Part shown: piece by piece, positions 6,263 to 7,045 of the stretch
How the letters are laid out: each line of letters opens with the position of its first letter
How positions within the stretch are numbered: the stretch's first letter is position 1
DNA from: Cytophagales bacterium
GTDB lineage: Bacteria > Bacteroidota > Bacteroidia > Cytophagales > 172606-1
Direction of reading: 5' to 3'
Length of the DNA stretch: 7,045 nucleotides
NCBI GenBank assembly: GCA_025455595.1
Contig: JALOMD010000133.1
Location: 1-7,045 of the forward strand
Program-made: the position numbers and the translations under genes
Notes under the pieces: generated by a model
What the model saw: the letters and a program-made list of their open reading frames with translations, nothing else
Databases searched by the model: none
Told to the model about the DNA's origin: nothing

Positions 6263-6623
6263 TCACGCGGCTTTTCTGTCCCGAAAAGCCGGAAGTCCGC
6301 AGATCGCCGCCGATGTACACCTCCGTTTCGTAGGAGGCAAACTCGGCGGCTTGCACCGTGCCGGTGACGAACAGGCACATCAACCGGTCCGACAAGAGAA
6401 ACTTTCCGTTCACGGCCAAGTTTCCCAGCACGGCAACCGTGCCGATATCGCGATTGCCCGCTTGCCGTTGGAGTTCGCGGAAGCTATTGTCGTCCAGCCA
6501 GTAGCCCTCCGCTGTCACGTCTCCCTCGTACACAAGGCAATCGCACCCATAGTCGCCTCGCGACTTCAGCAGGTTTCGGGTATCGGCAATCTGTGCCAGT
6601 TCGTCTTCGGTCAATAGCATCAT
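6231..6623 (-). CDS. Short beta-helical repeat protein, paralogue of gene D (gene H)
   Basis: From ATG 6623 the product has 130 residues and starts MMLLTEDELAQIADTRN. The frame is open to a TTG at 6752, but the AGTATC box at 6666-6671 falls inside that extension and the ACC-ATG context favours 6623. After a short helix (5-21) come about five rungs with the pattern of gene D: VYEGDVTAEG, VAVLGNLAVNG, LFVTGTVQAA, VYIGGDLRTSG and VTVAGTIAEEH. The last rung ends the protein, so it lacks the 65-residue polar tail of gene D. There is no signal peptide or membrane span. C27, C29 and C83 are the only Cys residues. A stacked beta-helix that may self-assemble is likely; function is unknown. It heads the possible H-G unit, as D heads D-C. 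Confidence 0.72.
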   Translation of the reverse strand: MMLLTEDELAQIADTRNLLKSRGDYGCDCLVYEGDVTAEGYWLDDNSFRELQRQAGNRDIGTVAVLGNLAVNGKFLLSDRLMCLFVTGTVQAAEFASYETEVYIGGDLRTSGFSGQKSRVTVAGTIAEEH

Positions 6624-6663
6624 GGTGGCTATGTTCTTAGGTGTCAGGGTTTTGCCGTTGACA

Positions 6664-6678
6664 GAGATACTGTTTTTT
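6664..6678 (-). promoter_or_regulatory. AGTATC box upstream of gene H
   Basis: On the minus strand an A-run is followed by ACAGTATCTC, 42 bases before the preferred gene H start. It differs by one base (CAGTATC for TAGTATC) from the strings ahead of genes B and D. It also supports starting gene H at 6623 rather than at the upstream TTG. Confidence 0.3.
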
Positions 6679-6803
6679 CGCGGTAAGTTGCGGTTATTTT
6701 CTTTCTGCCCCACGTGTGTTTTGAGCTTTTCCCCAGCTATGTGAGAAATCAACGACTATTCAAGCTGAATTGACGACTGCTTTGACAAGTTGACAGTTTT
6801 CAT

Positions 6804-6840
6804 AAAAAGAGGAAAGGCGATGAACAAGCCTTTCCTTTTA
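6804..6840 (-). terminator. Intrinsic terminator hairpin for a transcript entering from the right
   Basis: GGAAAGGC (6811-6818) pairs perfectly with GCCTTTCC (6828-6835) across a 9-base loop. On the minus strand the stem is followed by TCTTTTTA. On the plus strand TTTTA follows, so it may work both ways. It separates gene H from whatever lies to the right. Confidence 0.55.
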
Positions 6841-6941
6841 CAGATGTTTCACAAAAAATAGTGCAGCTATTGGAAATGATTGGATAGTTCTCATCCGTCA
6901 GTTACCCCGCACCGGGTTCGGTAATATCTGTACGCCTTGGG

Positions 6942-6979
6942 GAAGGGCGTTTTGGGCAAAATTTGCTTGAAACGCCTTC
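6942..6979. repeat. Palindromic repeat R5, G-T decayed copy
   Basis: The arm from GAAG at 6942 to 6960 pairs with 6962-6979. The stem needs three consecutive G-T pairs (6953-6955 with 6967-6969) and one bulged G at 6945, but has no true mismatch on the plus strand. It belongs to the same family as R1-R4. Confidence 0.75.
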
Positions 6980-6998
6980 TGGCAACTATTCTTGCCAG
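6979..6998. repeat. Small hairpin CTGGCAA next to R5
   Basis: CTGGCAA (6979-6985) pairs perfectly with TTGCCAG (6992-6998) across a 6-base loop and starts at the last base of R5. R2 likewise has a second hairpin close by (1724-1756), though of a different sequence. Confidence 0.5.
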
Positions 6999-7045
6999 TG
7001 ATAAGAAACAGAAACGGGCGGACGCTACCAACACACGCGGCGGAC

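Larger units (their letters stand above)
6891..7045 (-). other. Possible gene end entering from the right edge, not resolved
   Basis: Two minus-strand frames are open from the right edge. One stops at 6898-6900 and ends QGVQILPNPVRGN; the other stops at 6891-6893 and ends YYRTRCGVTDG. Either stop would be about 55-65 bases ahead of the terminator at 6804-6840, as expected for a gene end. However, both frames run through palindrome R5 and the adjoining hairpin, and neither shows a clear domain. The stretch 6624-7045 otherwise holds only the H box, the terminator, R5 and that hairpin. Confidence 0.2.

Noticed and set aside
5706..6617. Plus-strand ORF of 303 codons
   Set aside because: It spans two minus-strand genes that have membrane spans and beta-helix rungs. 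It has no domain signal of its own.
594..6979. R palindromes as ordinary intrinsic terminators
   Set aside because: The stems are AT-rich in the middle and have no T-run following in the gene direction, unlike the hairpin at 6804-6840. A termination role is not excluded but is not supported by form.
594..6979. R palindromes as integron attC sites or a CRISPR array
   Set aside because: They are nearly symmetric short hairpins without the paired core sites and extrahelical bases of attC, and the spacing is gene-sized and irregular, so it is not a CRISPR. No integrase or cas gene is visible.
1..7045. Neisseriaceae-type DNA uptake sequences
   Set aside because: I scanned by eye for GCCGTCTGAA-type and related dialect words on both strands and found none, so a Neisseriaceae host was not favoured.

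Overview
The window is a one-way row of at least eight protein genes, all on the minus strand, so transcription runs from right to left. No housekeeping gene, RNA gene or transposase gene is present, so the host is not fixed by a marker. None of the eight chosen start codons has a recognisable Shine-Dalgarno sequence, and most have an A at -3 (for example ACC, AAC or ACA just before ATG). That pattern is typical of Bacteroidota. The lipoprotein and signal peptides point to a diderm cell. Base composition looks close to balanced. I found no Neisseriaceae-type DNA uptake words. Bacteroidota is therefore an inference of moderate to low confidence.

In transcription order the layout is: a possible gene end entering from the right edge, followed by a classical terminator hairpin (6804-6840); gene H (6231-6623), a small beta-helical protein; gene G (5618-6088), a two-pass membrane protein; a 117-bp MITE-like element with 5-bp target duplications (5421-5547); gene F (4050-5390), a large soluble orphan; a decayed relative of the MITE (3935-4019); gene E (3199-3894), an exported SUKH/SMI1-KNR4-like protein; gene D (2308-2982), a second beta-helical protein; gene C (1822-2268), a small protein that may be of an immunity-type family; gene B (710-1576), a lipoprotein; and gene A (left edge to 542), a secreted protein cut by the window.

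The genes look like separate cassettes rather than one operon. Five of the gaps carry copies of one palindrome, close to GCGTTTTGGGCAA paired with its complement. D-C and perhaps H-G are two-gene units, each led by a beta-helical paralogue. B, D and H share an AGTATC box upstream, which may be a common promoter element. With a SUKH-like protein and several small orphan proteins but no toxin, the region most resembles an accessory island of orphan immunity or stress-type cassettes. No function has been shown for any of these genes. The palindrome-spaced, same-strand layout and the two paralogous beta-helix lead genes are the most distinctive features.
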